DNA of 32,725 nt from an uncultured Alistipes sp. (GTDB lineage: Bacteria > Bacteroidota > Bacteroidia > Bacteroidales > Rikenellaceae), in NCBI GenBank assembly GCA_900553175.1, contig USCH01000015.1, positions 1 through 32,725 on the forward strand. The letters are read 5' to 3'. Below are positions 1-8,381 of this stretch, one piece after another. Within the stretch, counting starts at the first letter, position 1. Each line of letters opens with the position of its first letter. The notes beneath the pieces were generated by a model. The model worked only from the letters and a program-made list of their open reading frames with translations, had not been told where the DNA came from and searched no databases. The position numbers and the translations under genes are program-made.

Positions 1-60
1 GCTTATTCGGCTCTTTGGCTTCGCCGAAGATACTCCGTCTCGGCATAATCAAGTTGCCGC
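1..60. other. Window edge, upstream region without a gene
   Basis: The first bases hold no convincing reading frame. A short inverted repeat (CTTCGCCGAAG, around 19-29) precedes the promoter of the dipeptidase gene. It could be the tail of a structure belonging to the preceding gene, which lies outside the window, or part of an upstream element. Nothing further can be supported. Confidence 0.3.
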
Positions 61-91
61 TTGCTTCTGCGCTCGACTTTTCGTATCTTTG
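61..91 (+). promoter_or_regulatory. Bacteroidetes-type promoter of the C69 dipeptidase gene
   Basis: TTG at 61-63 and TATCTTTG at 84-91 are separated by 20 nt, matching the Bacteroidetes -33/-7 consensus (TTTG or TTG, then TAnnTTTG). Transcription would begin a few bases after 91, leaving a leader of about 10 nt before the ATG at 109. This rules out the in-frame TTG at 61 as the start codon. Confidence 0.8.
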
Positions 92-108
92 TGAAAAATC
101 CGCACTTC

Positions 109-1806
109 ATGAAGAAAATCGCATTTCTGCCGGTCGCTCTCCTGCTTCTTGCCGGACGGGCCGACGCCTGCACCAATTTCATCGTCACCCGCGGCGCTTC
201 GACCGACGGTTCGACGATGGTCTCCTACGCCGCCGATTCGCACGGCCTCTACGGCGCGCTCTACCATACGCCCGGCGGACGGCACAAGGCCGGGGCGCTG
301 CTGTCCGTCTGCGAGTGGGACACGGGCCGTTATCTGGGCGACATCCCGCAGCCGGCCGAAACGTGGTCGACGGTGGGCAACATGAACAGCCATTCGCTCG
401 TCATCGCCGAGACGACCTACGGCGGGCGGCCCGAGCTGGAGGACCCGACGGGCCGGATCGACTACGGTTCGCTCATCTATGTCACGTTGCAGCGCGCCCG
501 CACCGCCCGCGAGGCGATCTCCACGATCGTCTCTCTGGCCGACACCTACGGCTATATGTCGTCGGGCGAATCCTTTTCGATCGCCGACCCCGACGAGGCG
601 TGGATCATGGAGCTGATCGGCAAGGGCTACGAGGACGACGGCCGGGGCGGCAACGCCCGCCGGGGCATCGTCTGGGTGGCGCGCCGCATTCCCGACGGCT
701 ATGTGTGCGCCCATGCCAACCAGGCCCGCATCACCACCTTCCCGAAGGACGATCCCGAGAACTGCCTCTATGCGCCCGATGTCATCGACTTCGCCCGTGA
801 AATGGGCTACTACGAGGGTCCGGACGAGGCTTTCAGCTTCTCCGACGCCTATGCTCCGGCCGACTTCGGCGCCCTGCGCGGCTGCGAAGCCCGCGTGTGG
901 TCCTTCTTCCGCACGGTCGCCGACGGCATGGACGCCTACACCGACTATGCGATGGGCCGCAACCCGGCGAACAGGATGCCGCTGTGGGTGAAGCCGCGCG
1001 CCAAGGTGAGCCCCAAGACCGTTTTCGACTGTATGCGCGACCACTACGAGGGTACGCCGATGGACATGACGGCCGACCTCGGCGCCGGGGGTCACGCCTG
1101 CCCCTACCGCTGGCGGCCGATGTATTTCGAGGTCGACGGCACGGAGTATTGCAACGAACGCGCGACGGCCACGCAGCAGACCGGCTTCTGGTTCGTGGCG
1201 CAGGCCCGGCCCGACGTGCCGCGCGACATGGGCATCCTGTGGTTCGGCGTCGACGATGCCGCCACCTCGTGCCTGACGCCGATCTACTGTTCGGCGACGG
1301 AGGTGCCCGCGTGCTTCGACGAGCGGAACGGCTCGATGCTCGACTATTCGCCCGCGTCGGCTTTCTGGCTCTTCAACCGCGTCACGAATTTCGCCTACAT
1401 GCGCTACGACATGATCTCGGCCGACATCCGCCGGGTGGCGGACGCCTGGGAGAACGATGAGCTGAACGTCTCCGTTCCGCTCGCGGACCGCGCCGCGGCG
1501 CAGCTTCCGCAGAGAAGGCGCGCACGCTTTCTGACCGACTATTCGGTGCGGACGGCGCAGACGCTGTTCGACCGCTGGTCGAAACTCGACAGATACCTGT
1601 TCGTCAAGTATATGGACGGCAACGTCAAGAGCGAACATGCCGGCGTGCTGGATTATCTCGACGGTCCGGGCACCTCGGCACACTTCGTGGATAACGGCAA
1701 CGGCCGCGACATCCCGGACAAGATCCAGTTCCCGGGCTACAACGAGAAGTGGAGACGCGCCGTGGCGGCCGACAACGGCGAAACCCTGAAAGTGATCAAC
1801 GAATAG
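109..1806 (+). CDS. Exported C69-family dipeptidase
   Basis: 565-residue protein of peptidase family C69 (PepD/dipeptidase A-like, N-terminal nucleophile hydrolases), which release amino acids from dipeptides or short peptides. The N-terminus is a signal peptide (MKKIAFLPVALLLLAGRADA) followed at once by Cys21 in CTNFIV. In this family a Cys at the mature N-terminus is the nucleophile, so signal peptidase cleavage after ADA would both export and activate the enzyme. The family-typical GASTDGSTMVSYAADSH follows directly. Length fits the secreted Bacteroidetes members. The ATG at 109 is chosen because a promoter ends at 91; the upstream in-frame TTG at 61 lies inside that promoter. lpdA starts 6 nt after the stop and is probably co-transcribed, although no functional link is evident. 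The family assignment is firm; the peptide specificity is unknown. Confidence 0.92.
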   Translation: MKKIAFLPVALLLLAGRADACTNFIVTRGASTDGSTMVSYAADSHGLYGALYHTPGGRHKAGALLSVCEWDTGRYLGDIPQPAETWSTVGNMNSHSLVIAETTYGGRPELEDPTGRIDYGSLIYVTLQRARTAREAISTIVSLADTYGYMSSGESFSIADPDEAWIMELIGKGYEDDGRGGNARRGIVWVARRIPDGYVCAHANQARITTFPKDDPENCLYAPDVIDFAREMGYYEGPDEAFSFSDAYAPADFGALRGCEARVWSFFRTVADGMDAYTDYAMGRNPANRMPLWVKPRAKVSPKTVFDCMRDHYEGTPMDMTADLGAGGHACPYRWRPMYFEVDGTEYCNERATATQQTGFWFVAQARPDVPRDMGILWFGVDDAATSCLTPIYCSATEVPACFDERNGSMLDYSPASAFWLFNRVTNFAYMRYDMISADIRRVADAWENDELNVSVPLADRAAAQLPQRRRARFLTDYSVRTAQTLFDRWSKLDRYLFVKYMDGNVKSEHAGVLDYLDGPGTSAHFVDNGNGRDIPDKIQFPGYNEKWRRAVAADNGETLKVINE

Positions 1807-1812
1807 ACCGAT

Positions 1813-3186
1813 ATGAAATACGACATTCTCGTGGTGGGCAGCGGCCCCGGCGGATATGTGGCGGCGATCCGCGCCGCCCAATTGGGCAGAAAGGTGGGCC
1901 TGGTCGAGCGGGCCGAAGCGGGCGGTGTGTGCCTCAACTGGGGCTGCATCCCGACCAAGGCGCTGCTCCGAAGCGCGCGTGCCTACGCCGCATGCCGCGC
2001 CGCCGCGCAATACGGCATCGAGGTGGACGGCGAGGTGCGTCCGTCGCTCGAAAAGATCGTCGCCCGTTCGCGCGAGGTGGCCGCGACGATGAACCGGGGC
2101 GTGCAGTTCCTGCTCAAGAAGAACGGCATCGACCTCATCGCGGGCTTCGGACGCCTGACGGCTCCGGGCCGCCTCGACGTCGGCGGCACCGGCTACGAAG
2201 CCGACCACATCATTCTGGCCACGGGCGCCCGTCCGCGCGAGATGCCCTTCATGCCCGTCGACGGCGAGCGGGTCATCACGTCGCGTCAGGCGCTGGCCCT
2301 CACCCGGCTCCCCGAATCCATGATCGTCGTGGGCTCGGGCGCCATCGGCAGCGAGCTGGCTTGCTTCTATGCCATGCTCGGCGTCCGGGTGATCGTCGTC
2401 GAATACCTGCCGCGCATGATGCCGCTCGAGGACGAGGAGGTGTCGAAAGCGATGGAGCGCGCCTTCCGCAAGCTGCGGGCCACGGTGCTCACCGCGACGA
2501 CGGTCCGTGCGGTGAAGGTCGCCGGCGATCGTTGCGAGGTGGCCGTCGAGGGGAAGCGGGGCGCGGAGACGCTGACGGCCGACGTGGTGCTCTCGGCCGT
2601 GGGCATCGAGGCCAACCTCGAAGGCATCGGCCTCGAAGAGCTCGGCGTGAGGACCGAGCGGGGCAAGGTGGTCGTCGACGACCATTACCGTACCTCCGTC
2701 CCGGGCATCTGGGCCGTCGGCGACATCGTGCCGGGGCCGGCCCTGGCGCATGTGGCCTCGGCCGAGGCGGTCTGCTGCGTGGAGACCATCTGCGGGCTCG
2801 ATCCCGCTCCGGTCGACTACGCCGCCGTTCCGTCGTGCATCTTCACCGTTCCGGAGGTGGCGTCGGTCGGCATGACCGAGGCGCAGGCCGCCGAGAAGGG
2901 CATCGCCGCGAAGGTCGGCCGCTTCCCCTTCACGGCTTCGGGCAAGGCCACGGCGAGCGGCGACCGCGACGGTTTCGTGAAGCTGATTTTCGACGAGGAG
3001 GAGCGCCTGCTGGGCGCCCACATGGTGGGCGAGGGCGTGACGGAGATGCTCGCCGAACCGACGCTGGCTCTCCGGCTCGGCGCCTCGGCCCGCGATCTGA
3101 CCCGCACGATCCATGCCCATCCGACGATGAGCGAGGCCGTTCCGGAAGCTGCCGAAGCCGCCTCGGGCCGGGCCGTCCACCTCTGA
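1813..3186 (+). CDS. lpdA: Dihydrolipoamide dehydrogenase (E3)
   Basis: 457-residue flavoprotein that reoxidises dihydrolipoyl groups with NAD+ in 2-oxoacid dehydrogenase complexes or the glycine cleavage system. Visible features in order: FAD-binding GSGPGG (residues 9-14), redox-active disulfide Cys40-Cys45 in GGVCLNWGCIPTK, NAD-binding GSGAIGSELA near the middle, the second FAD motif around AVGDIVPGPALAHVASAE, and the C-terminal dimerisation domain with the catalytic His436-Pro and Glu441 in HAHPTMSE. All catalytic elements are intact and the length is normal. No E1, E2 or lipoyl-protein genes are nearby, so it may serve complexes encoded elsewhere. It lies 6 nt after the dipeptidase stop codon. 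The product call is very secure; the partner complex is not known. Confidence 0.96.
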   Translation: MKYDILVVGSGPGGYVAAIRAAQLGRKVGLVERAEAGGVCLNWGCIPTKALLRSARAYAACRAAAQYGIEVDGEVRPSLEKIVARSREVAATMNRGVQFLLKKNGIDLIAGFGRLTAPGRLDVGGTGYEADHIILATGARPREMPFMPVDGERVITSRQALALTRLPESMIVVGSGAIGSELACFYAMLGVRVIVVEYLPRMMPLEDEEVSKAMERAFRKLRATVLTATTVRAVKVAGDRCEVAVEGKRGAETLTADVVLSAVGIEANLEGIGLEELGVRTERGKVVVDDHYRTSVPGIWAVGDIVPGPALAHVASAEAVCCVETICGLDPAPVDYAAVPSCIFTVPEVASVGMTEAQAAEKGIAAKVGRFPFTASGKATASGDRDGFVKLIFDEEERLLGAHMVGEGVTEMLAEPTLALRLGASARDLTRTIHAHPTMSEAVPEAAEAASGRAVHL

Positions 3187-3209
3187 CGTCCGGCCGCTGC
3201 GCATGTTTC

Positions 3210-3245
3210 CGGCCCCGGGGCATTTCTGCTTCGGGGCCGTTCGTC
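3210..3245 (+). terminator. Possible weak terminator between lpdA and truA
   Basis: CGGCCCC (3210-3216) pairs with GGGGCCG (3233-3239) around a 16-nt loop, followed by only a short T-containing stretch. It lies between convergent genes, where termination is expected. The loop is long and the T tract poor. A run of nine G (3257-3265) follows. Confidence 0.35.
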
Positions 3246-3295
3246 TGTACGGATGCGGGGGGGGGTGCGGCGCGAATCTTTCCGATGCGGCGGCT

Positions 3296-4060
3296 CTACC
3301 ACGCCACGCGGCGTGCGAAGAGCTCCTCCGGATAGCGGATGTCGCTCAGGAAGAGCCCCTGGGCCGGAGCTCCGGCACTCGACCGCGAGAGGTCGCGCGC
3401 TTCGATGATGCCGCGGAACTCTTCGGGCGTATATCGTCCGCGCCCCACGTCGACCAGCGTGCCCGTCACCGCCCGCACCATGTTGCGCAGAAACCGGTCG
3501 GCGCGGATCGTGAAGCGGAGCCTGCCGTCGGGCTCCGTCGTCCAGGCGGCGTGCGTCACGCGGCAGATGTTGGTCCGGTTGTTCGAGTTGAGTTTGGCGA
3601 ACGAGGTGAAGTCCGAGGCTTCGGTGAGCATGCGGGCGGCCTCGTTCATGCGCGCGATGTCCAGCGGCACGTGGTATTGCCACGCTGCGTGGCGCGTGAA
3701 GGGATTTTTGTGCGGTTCGATGAAGTAGCGGTATTCGCGCTCCCGGGCGCTGAAACGGGCGTGCGCCTCCTCGGCCACGGGGGTCAGGCTGCCCGCCGCG
3801 ATGTCGGGCGGCAGCAGGAAGTTGAGCTTCATGAGCAGCCTGTCGGGTTCGGGAATCGCCTCCTCCGTGTCGAAATGGGCCACGTAGTACGATGCGTTGA
3901 CGCCCGTGTCGGTGCGTCCGGCTCCCGTCACGAAGATCTCTCTGCGCAGCAGCGTCGACAGCGCCCGTTCGAGGGTCTGCTGGACCGACGGCTGTTCGGG
4001 CTGCCGCTGCCAGCCGCAGTAGGCGCCTCCGTCGTATCGCAGTTCGAGAAAATGACGCAT
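3296..4060 (-). CDS. truA: tRNA pseudouridine(38-40) synthase TruA
   Basis: 254-residue enzyme converting U38-U40 in tRNA anticodon arms to pseudouridine. The N-terminus MRHFLELRYDGGAYCGWQRQ is typical of TruA, and the catalytic aspartate is Asp51 in GAGRTDTGVNA. Later family motifs include FLRNMVRAVTGTLVDVGRG. The start at 4060 is set by the family N-terminus; an upstream in-frame extension to 4189 runs into the neighbouring lipoprotein gene and has no homology signal. It is the last gene of a leftward group (acidic protein, LRR lipoprotein, truA), 31 nt after the lipoprotein stop. Length and motifs are normal. Confidence 0.95.
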   Translation of the reverse strand: MRHFLELRYDGGAYCGWQRQPEQPSVQQTLERALSTLLRREIFVTGAGRTDTGVNASYYVAHFDTEEAIPEPDRLLMKLNFLLPPDIAAGSLTPVAEEAHARFSAREREYRYFIEPHKNPFTRHAAWQYHVPLDIARMNEAARMLTEASDFTSFAKLNSNNRTNICRVTHAAWTTEPDGRLRFTIRADRFLRNMVRAVTGTLVDVGRGRYTPEEFRGIIEARDLSRSSAGAPAQGLFLSDIRYPEELFARRVAW

Positions 4061-4091
4061 GGCAAGTTCTTTTCGGTCGGAGCGGAGCCCC

Positions 4092-4709
4092 TCATCGTTC
4101 GGCGACGATCGTCGGATCGTCGAGCGCGAGCCTGCGGATCGTCTGTCCGGCCCCGCGGTAGAAGATGCCGAGCGGACAGTCGGTCGCATCGACCCGCTCC
4201 ATCGTCTGCGCGCAGGCGGATACGTCGAGCGCCGTGAGCGGATTCGACGCGCACAGCAAGGTTTGCAGCGCCGCGTTCGTCTCCACGTCGAGACGCGTGA
4301 GCCGGTTTTGCGAACACGCCAGCTCCGTGAGGCTCCGCAGCCCCTGCGTGTCGAGCGCGGCGAGCCGGTTGCCGCTGCAATCGACCCGTCGCAGGAGCGG
4401 ACATGCGCCGAGCCGGAGCTCTTCGATGGCGTTGCCGCTGCAATCGAGCGATTCGAGCCTGCTGAACTCGCCGATCTCCCACAGCGATGCGATGCCGCAT
4501 CCCCGGCAGTCGATCCGTCTGATCCGCTGCGCCTCGTAGCGCGAGATGCGCCCGTCGCCGTCGGTGTCCGCCTCGCGCAGGCACCAGGCTTCGAACGCCG
4601 GATCGGTGAGCCGGATGTATTCGTATCGGTTCGCCTCGTCGCGCGGATCGTCCGAGAGTCCGCATCCCGCTGCGGAGCAGAGCGTCAGAAGCGTGAGGAG
4701 GCGCCGCAT
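4092..4709 (-). CDS. Leucine-rich-repeat lipoprotein with an EF-hand
   Basis: 205-residue predicted lipoprotein. The signal peptide ends in lipobox SAAGC with Cys16 as the lipidation site. Residues 48-59 (DTDGDGRISRYE) form a textbook 12-residue EF-hand calcium loop with acidic ligands at positions 1, 3, 5 and 12. The rest consists of about five short leucine-rich repeats of the Bacteroidetes type (LxxLDCSGNxLxxL), for example LESLDCSGNAIEEL and LTELACSQNRLTRL. Such proteins are usually surface or periplasmic binding proteins; the ligand cannot be read from sequence. It sits 7 nt downstream of the acidic-protein gene and 31 nt upstream of truA, so it is probably in one transcript with them. 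Internal cysteines are unusually frequent in the repeats. Confidence 0.82.
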   Translation of the reverse strand: MRRLLTLLTLCSAAGCGLSDDPRDEANRYEYIRLTDPAFEAWCLREADTDGDGRISRYEAQRIRRIDCRGCGIASLWEIGEFSRLESLDCSGNAIEELRLGACPLLRRVDCSGNRLAALDTQGLRSLTELACSQNRLTRLDVETNAALQTLLCASNPLTALDVSACAQTMERVDATDCPLGIFYRGAGQTIRRLALDDPTIVAER

Positions 4710-4716
4710 GAGGCTG

Positions 4717-5049
4717 TCAGATGTCGACGTCGTCGTCGGTCTCCTGCCCCGAATCGCCGTCGCCGTTGTCCTGGATGTCGTCGGCGCCTTTGATTTCGTC
4801 GTCGTAATAATCCTTGTCGTCCTCCTCCGAGGCGTTGTCGTCGATCTTGACGTCGATCTTCACCAGATAGGCGACGTCGTCCGTATCGAAGGGCACCGCA
4901 TAGAAAAAATCGCCGTTGGGCTTGTCCACGCGCATCATCGCGTCGGTGAATCCCAGCGGATATTTCTCTTTGACGGCTTCCTGCATTTCGGGAGCCAGAT
5001 TGCGAAAGCTCGTCACGATATGTTTCTTCGCGATATTCTGTTTGGTCAT
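4717..5049 (-). CDS. Conserved Bacteroidetes protein with acidic tail
   Basis: 110-residue cytoplasmic protein without signal peptide or membrane segment. Residues 1-72 look folded (start MTKQNIAKKHIVTSFRNL, later FFYAVPFDTDDVAYLVKIDV). Residues 73-110 are dominated by Asp and Glu and are probably disordered. It resembles a family of small uncharacterised proteins widespread in Bacteroidales; I know no assigned function. The start at 5049 is preferred over 5124 because the longer form would be translated from the AT-rich divergent promoter region. It is the first gene of the leftward group with the LRR lipoprotein and truA. A nucleic-acid-mimic or chaperone-like role for the acidic tail would be speculation. 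Confidence 0.75.
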   Translation of the reverse strand: MTKQNIAKKHIVTSFRNLAPEMQEAVKEKYPLGFTDAMMRVDKPNGDFFYAVPFDTDDVAYLVKIDVKIDDNASEEDDKDYYDDEIKGADDIQDNGDGDSGQETDDDVDI

Positions 5050-5071
5050 GGTAGTGTCACGAAATTTTCTG

Positions 5072-5079
5072 CAAGTATA
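5072..5079 (-). promoter_or_regulatory. Candidate -7 element for the acidic-protein/truA group
   Basis: On the minus strand this reads TATACTTG, one base off TAnnTTTG, 22 nt upstream of the start at 5049. No convincing TTG lies at the right distance, so the promoter is only a candidate. The surrounding AT-rich stretch (5072-5135) separates the divergent truA group and ligA. Confidence 0.4.
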
Positions 5080-5134
5080 CGCAAAATTTGCATATCGCGC
5101 CGCATCCGGAATTTTTTTTTGCATTTTTTTTGAA

Positions 5135-5169
5135 TTTGTAGGCTCGTCCGAACAAATTGTGTACCTTTA
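5135..5169 (+). promoter_or_regulatory. Promoter of ligA
   Basis: TTTG (5135-5138), a 23-nt spacer and TACCTTTA (5162-5169) precede the ligA ATG at 5189. The last base of the -7 box differs from consensus. Confidence 0.6.
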
Positions 5170-5188
5170 CACAGGTTATAGCTGCATT

Positions 5189-7414
5189 ATGATACGCGAG
5201 AGGATCGAGGAGCTTCGCCGCCGGCTCGAATACCACAACCATAAATATTATGTCGAAAACGCCCCCGAGATCACCGATTTCGAGTTCGATTCGCTCATGC
5301 GCGAGTTGCAGGCTCTGGAAGCGGCGCATCCCGAGTGGGCCGATCCCAACTCTCCGACCGTGCGCGTGGGCAGCGACATCACGTCCGAGTTCCGCACCCT
5401 CCCTCACCGCTATCCCATGCTGTCGCTGGGCAACACCTACTCGATCGACGAGCTGCACGAGTTCATCGGGCGCGTCGAACGCGAGGCGGGCCCCACGGAG
5501 TTCGTCTGCGAGCTGAAGTTCGACGGCACGGCCATTTCGCTCACCTACGAGCGGGGCCGGCTCGTGCAGGCCCTCACGCGGGGCGACGGGGTCCGGGGCG
5601 ACGACGTGACGGCCAACGTGCGCACGATCCGTTCCGTTCCGCTCACGCTGCGGGGCGGCGACTGGCCCGGCCTTTTCGAAATCCGGGGCGAGGTGCTGAT
5701 GCCCTACGCCTCGTTCGACAAGATCAACGCCGAGCGCGAGGCGGCCGGCGAGGCGCTCTTCGCCAATCCGCGCAACGCTGCGGCGGGGACGCTCAAGCAG
5801 CAGTCTTCGGCCGTCGTCGCGCGCCGCGGGCTGGACTGCACGCTTTACCAGCTCTCGGGCGACGACCTCCCCTTCGCGACCCATTGGGCGAGCCTCTCGA
5901 AGGCCCGCGAGTGGGGGTTCAAGGTCTCGGAGCATGCCCGCATCTGCCGCACGGCGGCCCAGATCGACGACTTCATCGCCCACTGGGACGAGGCGCGGCG
6001 CCATCTGCCTTTCCCGACCGACGGTGTGGTGGTCAAGGTCAACGACTTCGCCGTCCGGCGCCAGCTGGGCATGACGGCCAAGGCGCCGCGCTGGGCCGTG
6101 GCCTACAAGTTCAAGGCCGAGCAGGCGTCGACGCGCCTTCTGAGCGTCGATTTCCAGGTCGGACGCACGGGAGCCGTCACTCCCGTGGCCAACCTCGAAC
6201 CCGTCTTGCTGGCCGGCACCACCGTGCGGCGGGCCACACTCCACAACGCCGAACAGATGGCGCTGCTCGACATCCGCCCGGGCGATACGGTCTATGTGGA
6301 GAAGGGCGGCGAGATCATCCCCAAGATCACGGGCGTCGACCTGTCTGAACGACCTCCCGGCAGCCATCCGTTCGTCTACATCGATCGCTGTCCCGAGTGC
6401 GGCACGCCGCTGGTGCGCTACGAGGGCGAGGCCAAACACTACTGTCCCAACCAGAGCGGCTGCCGGCCCCAGATCATCGGCCGCATCATCCACTTCATCC
6501 GCCGCAAGGCGATGGACATCGAGGGGCTGGGCGAGGAGACCGTGGAGCTGCTCTACGAAAACGGTCTGGTGCGCGACATTTCGGACCTCTACGATCTGCG
6601 CGCCGACCAGCTGGCGCCTCTGCCGCGGCTGGGCGAGAAGTCGGCCGAGAACATCATCCGTTCGATCGCCGCCTCGAAGACGGTGCCTTTCGCCCGCGTG
6701 CTTTTCGGTCTGGGCATCCGCTTCGTGGGCGAGACCACGGCCAAGTATCTGGCCGGGCATTTCCGTTCGCTCGATGCCGTGATGCACGCCGCGCGCGAGG
6801 AGCTGGTCGAGGCCGACGAGGTGGGCGGCAAGATCGCCGACGGCATCCTCGATTACTTCGCCGATGCGGAGAACCTCCGCATCATCGACCGCCTGCGCCG
6901 GGCGGGGCTGCGTTTCGAGGCCGAGGAGCGGGTGCAGGCCTCCGATGCGCTGGCGGGCCGGAGCGTGGTGATCTCGGGCAAGTTCCTGCGCCACAGCCGC
7001 GACGAGCTGAAGGAGCTGATCGAGCTCCACGGCGGCCGCAACCTGGCGGCCGTGTCGGCCCATGCCGACTTCATCCTGGCCGGCGAGAACATGGGCCCGG
7101 CCAAGCTGAAAAAGGCCGGGAAGCTGGGCGTGCGGATCGTTTCCGAGGAGGAGTTCGAGGCGATGATCGGCGGTGAGGCTGCGGCCGCATCTCCGATTCC
7201 GACTGCCCCGGCCGCCCCGGCCGCCCCGACTGCCCCGGCCGCTCCGGATACTCCGACTGCCCCGACCGCTCCGGATACTCCGACTGCCCCGACCGCTCCG
7301 GATACTCCGGCCGCTTTGGACACCCCGAATACCCCGGATTCCCCGAATACTCCAGTCTCTCCGGCCGCCCCGGATACCTTGTCCGGCGACCCGACCCAGG
7401 GATCGCTGTTCTGA
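5189..7414 (+). CDS. ligA: NAD-dependent DNA ligase with Pro/Ala/Thr-rich tail
   Basis: 741-residue NAD+-dependent DNA ligase that seals nicks during replication and repair. In order: N-terminal Ia domain, adenylation domain with the AMP-accepting Lys110 in LKFDG, OB domain, four-cysteine zinc finger (Cys401, Cys404, Cys419, Cys425), helix-hairpin-helix region, and BRCT domain (about 587-664, ALAGRSVVISGKF onward). All key residues are present. Unusually, residues 668-741 form a low-complexity tail with proline at almost every third position, encoded by 9-bp DNA repeats, ending in QGSLF. This resembles the bacterial sliding-clamp-binding motif QL(S/D)LF. The start at 5189 follows from the conserved N-terminus MIRERIEELRRRLEYHNHKYY and the promoter just upstream. 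dapA follows after 43 nt. Confidence 0.97.
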   Translation: MIRERIEELRRRLEYHNHKYYVENAPEITDFEFDSLMRELQALEAAHPEWADPNSPTVRVGSDITSEFRTLPHRYPMLSLGNTYSIDELHEFIGRVEREAGPTEFVCELKFDGTAISLTYERGRLVQALTRGDGVRGDDVTANVRTIRSVPLTLRGGDWPGLFEIRGEVLMPYASFDKINAEREAAGEALFANPRNAAAGTLKQQSSAVVARRGLDCTLYQLSGDDLPFATHWASLSKAREWGFKVSEHARICRTAAQIDDFIAHWDEARRHLPFPTDGVVVKVNDFAVRRQLGMTAKAPRWAVAYKFKAEQASTRLLSVDFQVGRTGAVTPVANLEPVLLAGTTVRRATLHNAEQMALLDIRPGDTVYVEKGGEIIPKITGVDLSERPPGSHPFVYIDRCPECGTPLVRYEGEAKHYCPNQSGCRPQIIGRIIHFIRRKAMDIEGLGEETVELLYENGLVRDISDLYDLRADQLAPLPRLGEKSAENIIRSIAASKTVPFARVLFGLGIRFVGETTAKYLAGHFRSLDAVMHAAREELVEADEVGGKIADGILDYFADAENLRIIDRLRRAGLRFEAEERVQASDALAGRSVVISGKFLRHSRDELKELIELHGGRNLAAVSAHADFILAGENMGPAKLKKAGKLGVRIVSEEEFEAMIGGEAAAASPIPTAPAAPAAPTAPAAPDTPTAPTAPDTPTAPTAPDTPAALDTPNTPDSPNTPVSPAAPDTLSGDPTQGSLF
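7191..7360 (+). repeat. 9-bp/27-bp tandem repeat inside the ligA 3' end
   Basis: Units of nine bases with core CYCCGRNY run through the tail, each encoding Pro-x-x. A 27-bp higher-order unit beginning GCTCCGGATACTCCG is repeated exactly at 7241-7267 and 7268-7294, with a partial third copy from 7295. The frame is preserved because all periods are multiples of three. Strains may differ in copy number. Confidence 0.9.
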
Positions 7415-7457
7415 TCCGCGGGGCCGGAATTTGCAAACGTTGAAAAAGAATAGGAAC

Positions 7458-8351
7458 ATGAAGCTGCGACACAAACTTGCCGGTGCGGGCGTTGCGATGG
7501 TCACCCCGTTCACCGACGAAGGCCGGATCGACTACGATGCCCTGGCCCGCATGATCGACTACGTGATCGAGGGCGGCGTCGACTACATCGTCGCTCTGGG
7601 CACCACGGCCGAGACGCCGACGCTTTACCTGCCCGAACGGGCCGCCATCGCCATGTTCATCACCGATCACATCGCCGGGCGCGTTCCGCTGGTGATGGGA
7701 TGCGGGGGCAACTCCACCTCCGAGGTGCTCGACCAGCTGCGCGAGTTCGACCTGCGGGGCGCGGATGCGATCCTGAGCGTCACTCCTTATTATAATAAGC
7801 CTTCGCAGGAGGGTCTTTACCAGCATTTCCGCACCGTGGCCGAGCATTCGCCGCTGCCCGTCATCCTCTACAACATTCCGGGCCGTTCGGGCGTCAACAT
7901 GACCGCCCAGACGACGTTGCGCTGCGCCCGCGACCTGAAGAACGTGATCGGCATCAAGGAGGCTTCGGGCGACATCGGCCAGATGCAGCGCATCCTCGAC
8001 GAACGGCCCGAGGGGTTCCTCGTGCTTTCGGGCGACGACTCGATGGCCGTCGAGCTCATGCGCCGCGGCGGCGACGGCGTGATTTCGGTGGCTGCCAACG
8101 CCTTTCCCCGCAAATTCATGCGGTGCGTCGAGCTGGCCGAGGCGGGCGATTTCGAGGGGGCCGAACGTGCCTACGGAGTGCTGTCCGAGGCCGTCCATGC
8201 CCTCTTCGAGGAGGGCAATCCCGTGGGGGTGAAATGTGCGCTCTCGGAAATGGGCCTCATAGGCCCGACGATGCGGCTGCCGCTGGTGGAGGGCTCGCAG
8301 GCGCTGCGCGAAAAGTTCCGCCGCCTGATCGCCGAATACGATTTGCGCTGA
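7458..8351 (+). CDS. dapA: 4-hydroxy-tetrahydrodipicolinate synthase
   Basis: 297-residue class I aldolase-type enzyme condensing pyruvate with aspartate semialdehyde, the first committed step of the diaminopimelate/lysine pathway. Visible residues: GTTAETPTL (family motif GTTGESPTL, with the catalytic-triad Thr), Tyr111/Tyr112 in TPYYNKPSQEG, catalytic Tyr138 in LYNIPGRSG and Schiff-base Lys167 in GIKEASGD. Length is normal. An in-frame extension back to 7173 only overlaps the ligA tail and is rejected; the ATG at 7458 gives the expected N-terminus (GAGVAMVTPF). It may be co-transcribed with ligA. The DUF4919-like gene follows after about 30 nt. Confidence 0.96.
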   Translation: MKLRHKLAGAGVAMVTPFTDEGRIDYDALARMIDYVIEGGVDYIVALGTTAETPTLYLPERAAIAMFITDHIAGRVPLVMGCGGNSTSEVLDQLREFDLRGADAILSVTPYYNKPSQEGLYQHFRTVAEHSPLPVILYNIPGRSGVNMTAQTTLRCARDLKNVIGIKEASGDIGQMQRILDERPEGFLVLSGDDSMAVELMRRGGDGVISVAANAFPRKFMRCVELAEAGDFEGAERAYGVLSEAVHALFEEGNPVGVKCALSEMGLIGPTMRLPLVEGSQALREKFRRLIAEYDLR

Positions 8352-8381
8352 AAATCCCGTTTGTCCGTAAACCCGATGCCG

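Noticed and set aside
49..3204. Very long minus-strand open frame opposite the dipeptidase and lpdA genes
   Set aside because: High-GC shadow of two well-supported genes; the translation is Arg/His/Gly-rich with no family features. The same holds for other long antisense frames, for example at 5057-7513, 9110-10456 and 17129-18772.
7173..7457. N-terminal extension of DapA
   Set aside because: It is the ligA repeat tail read in another frame (Arg/Pro/Leu repeats); the normal DapA N-terminus starts at 7458.
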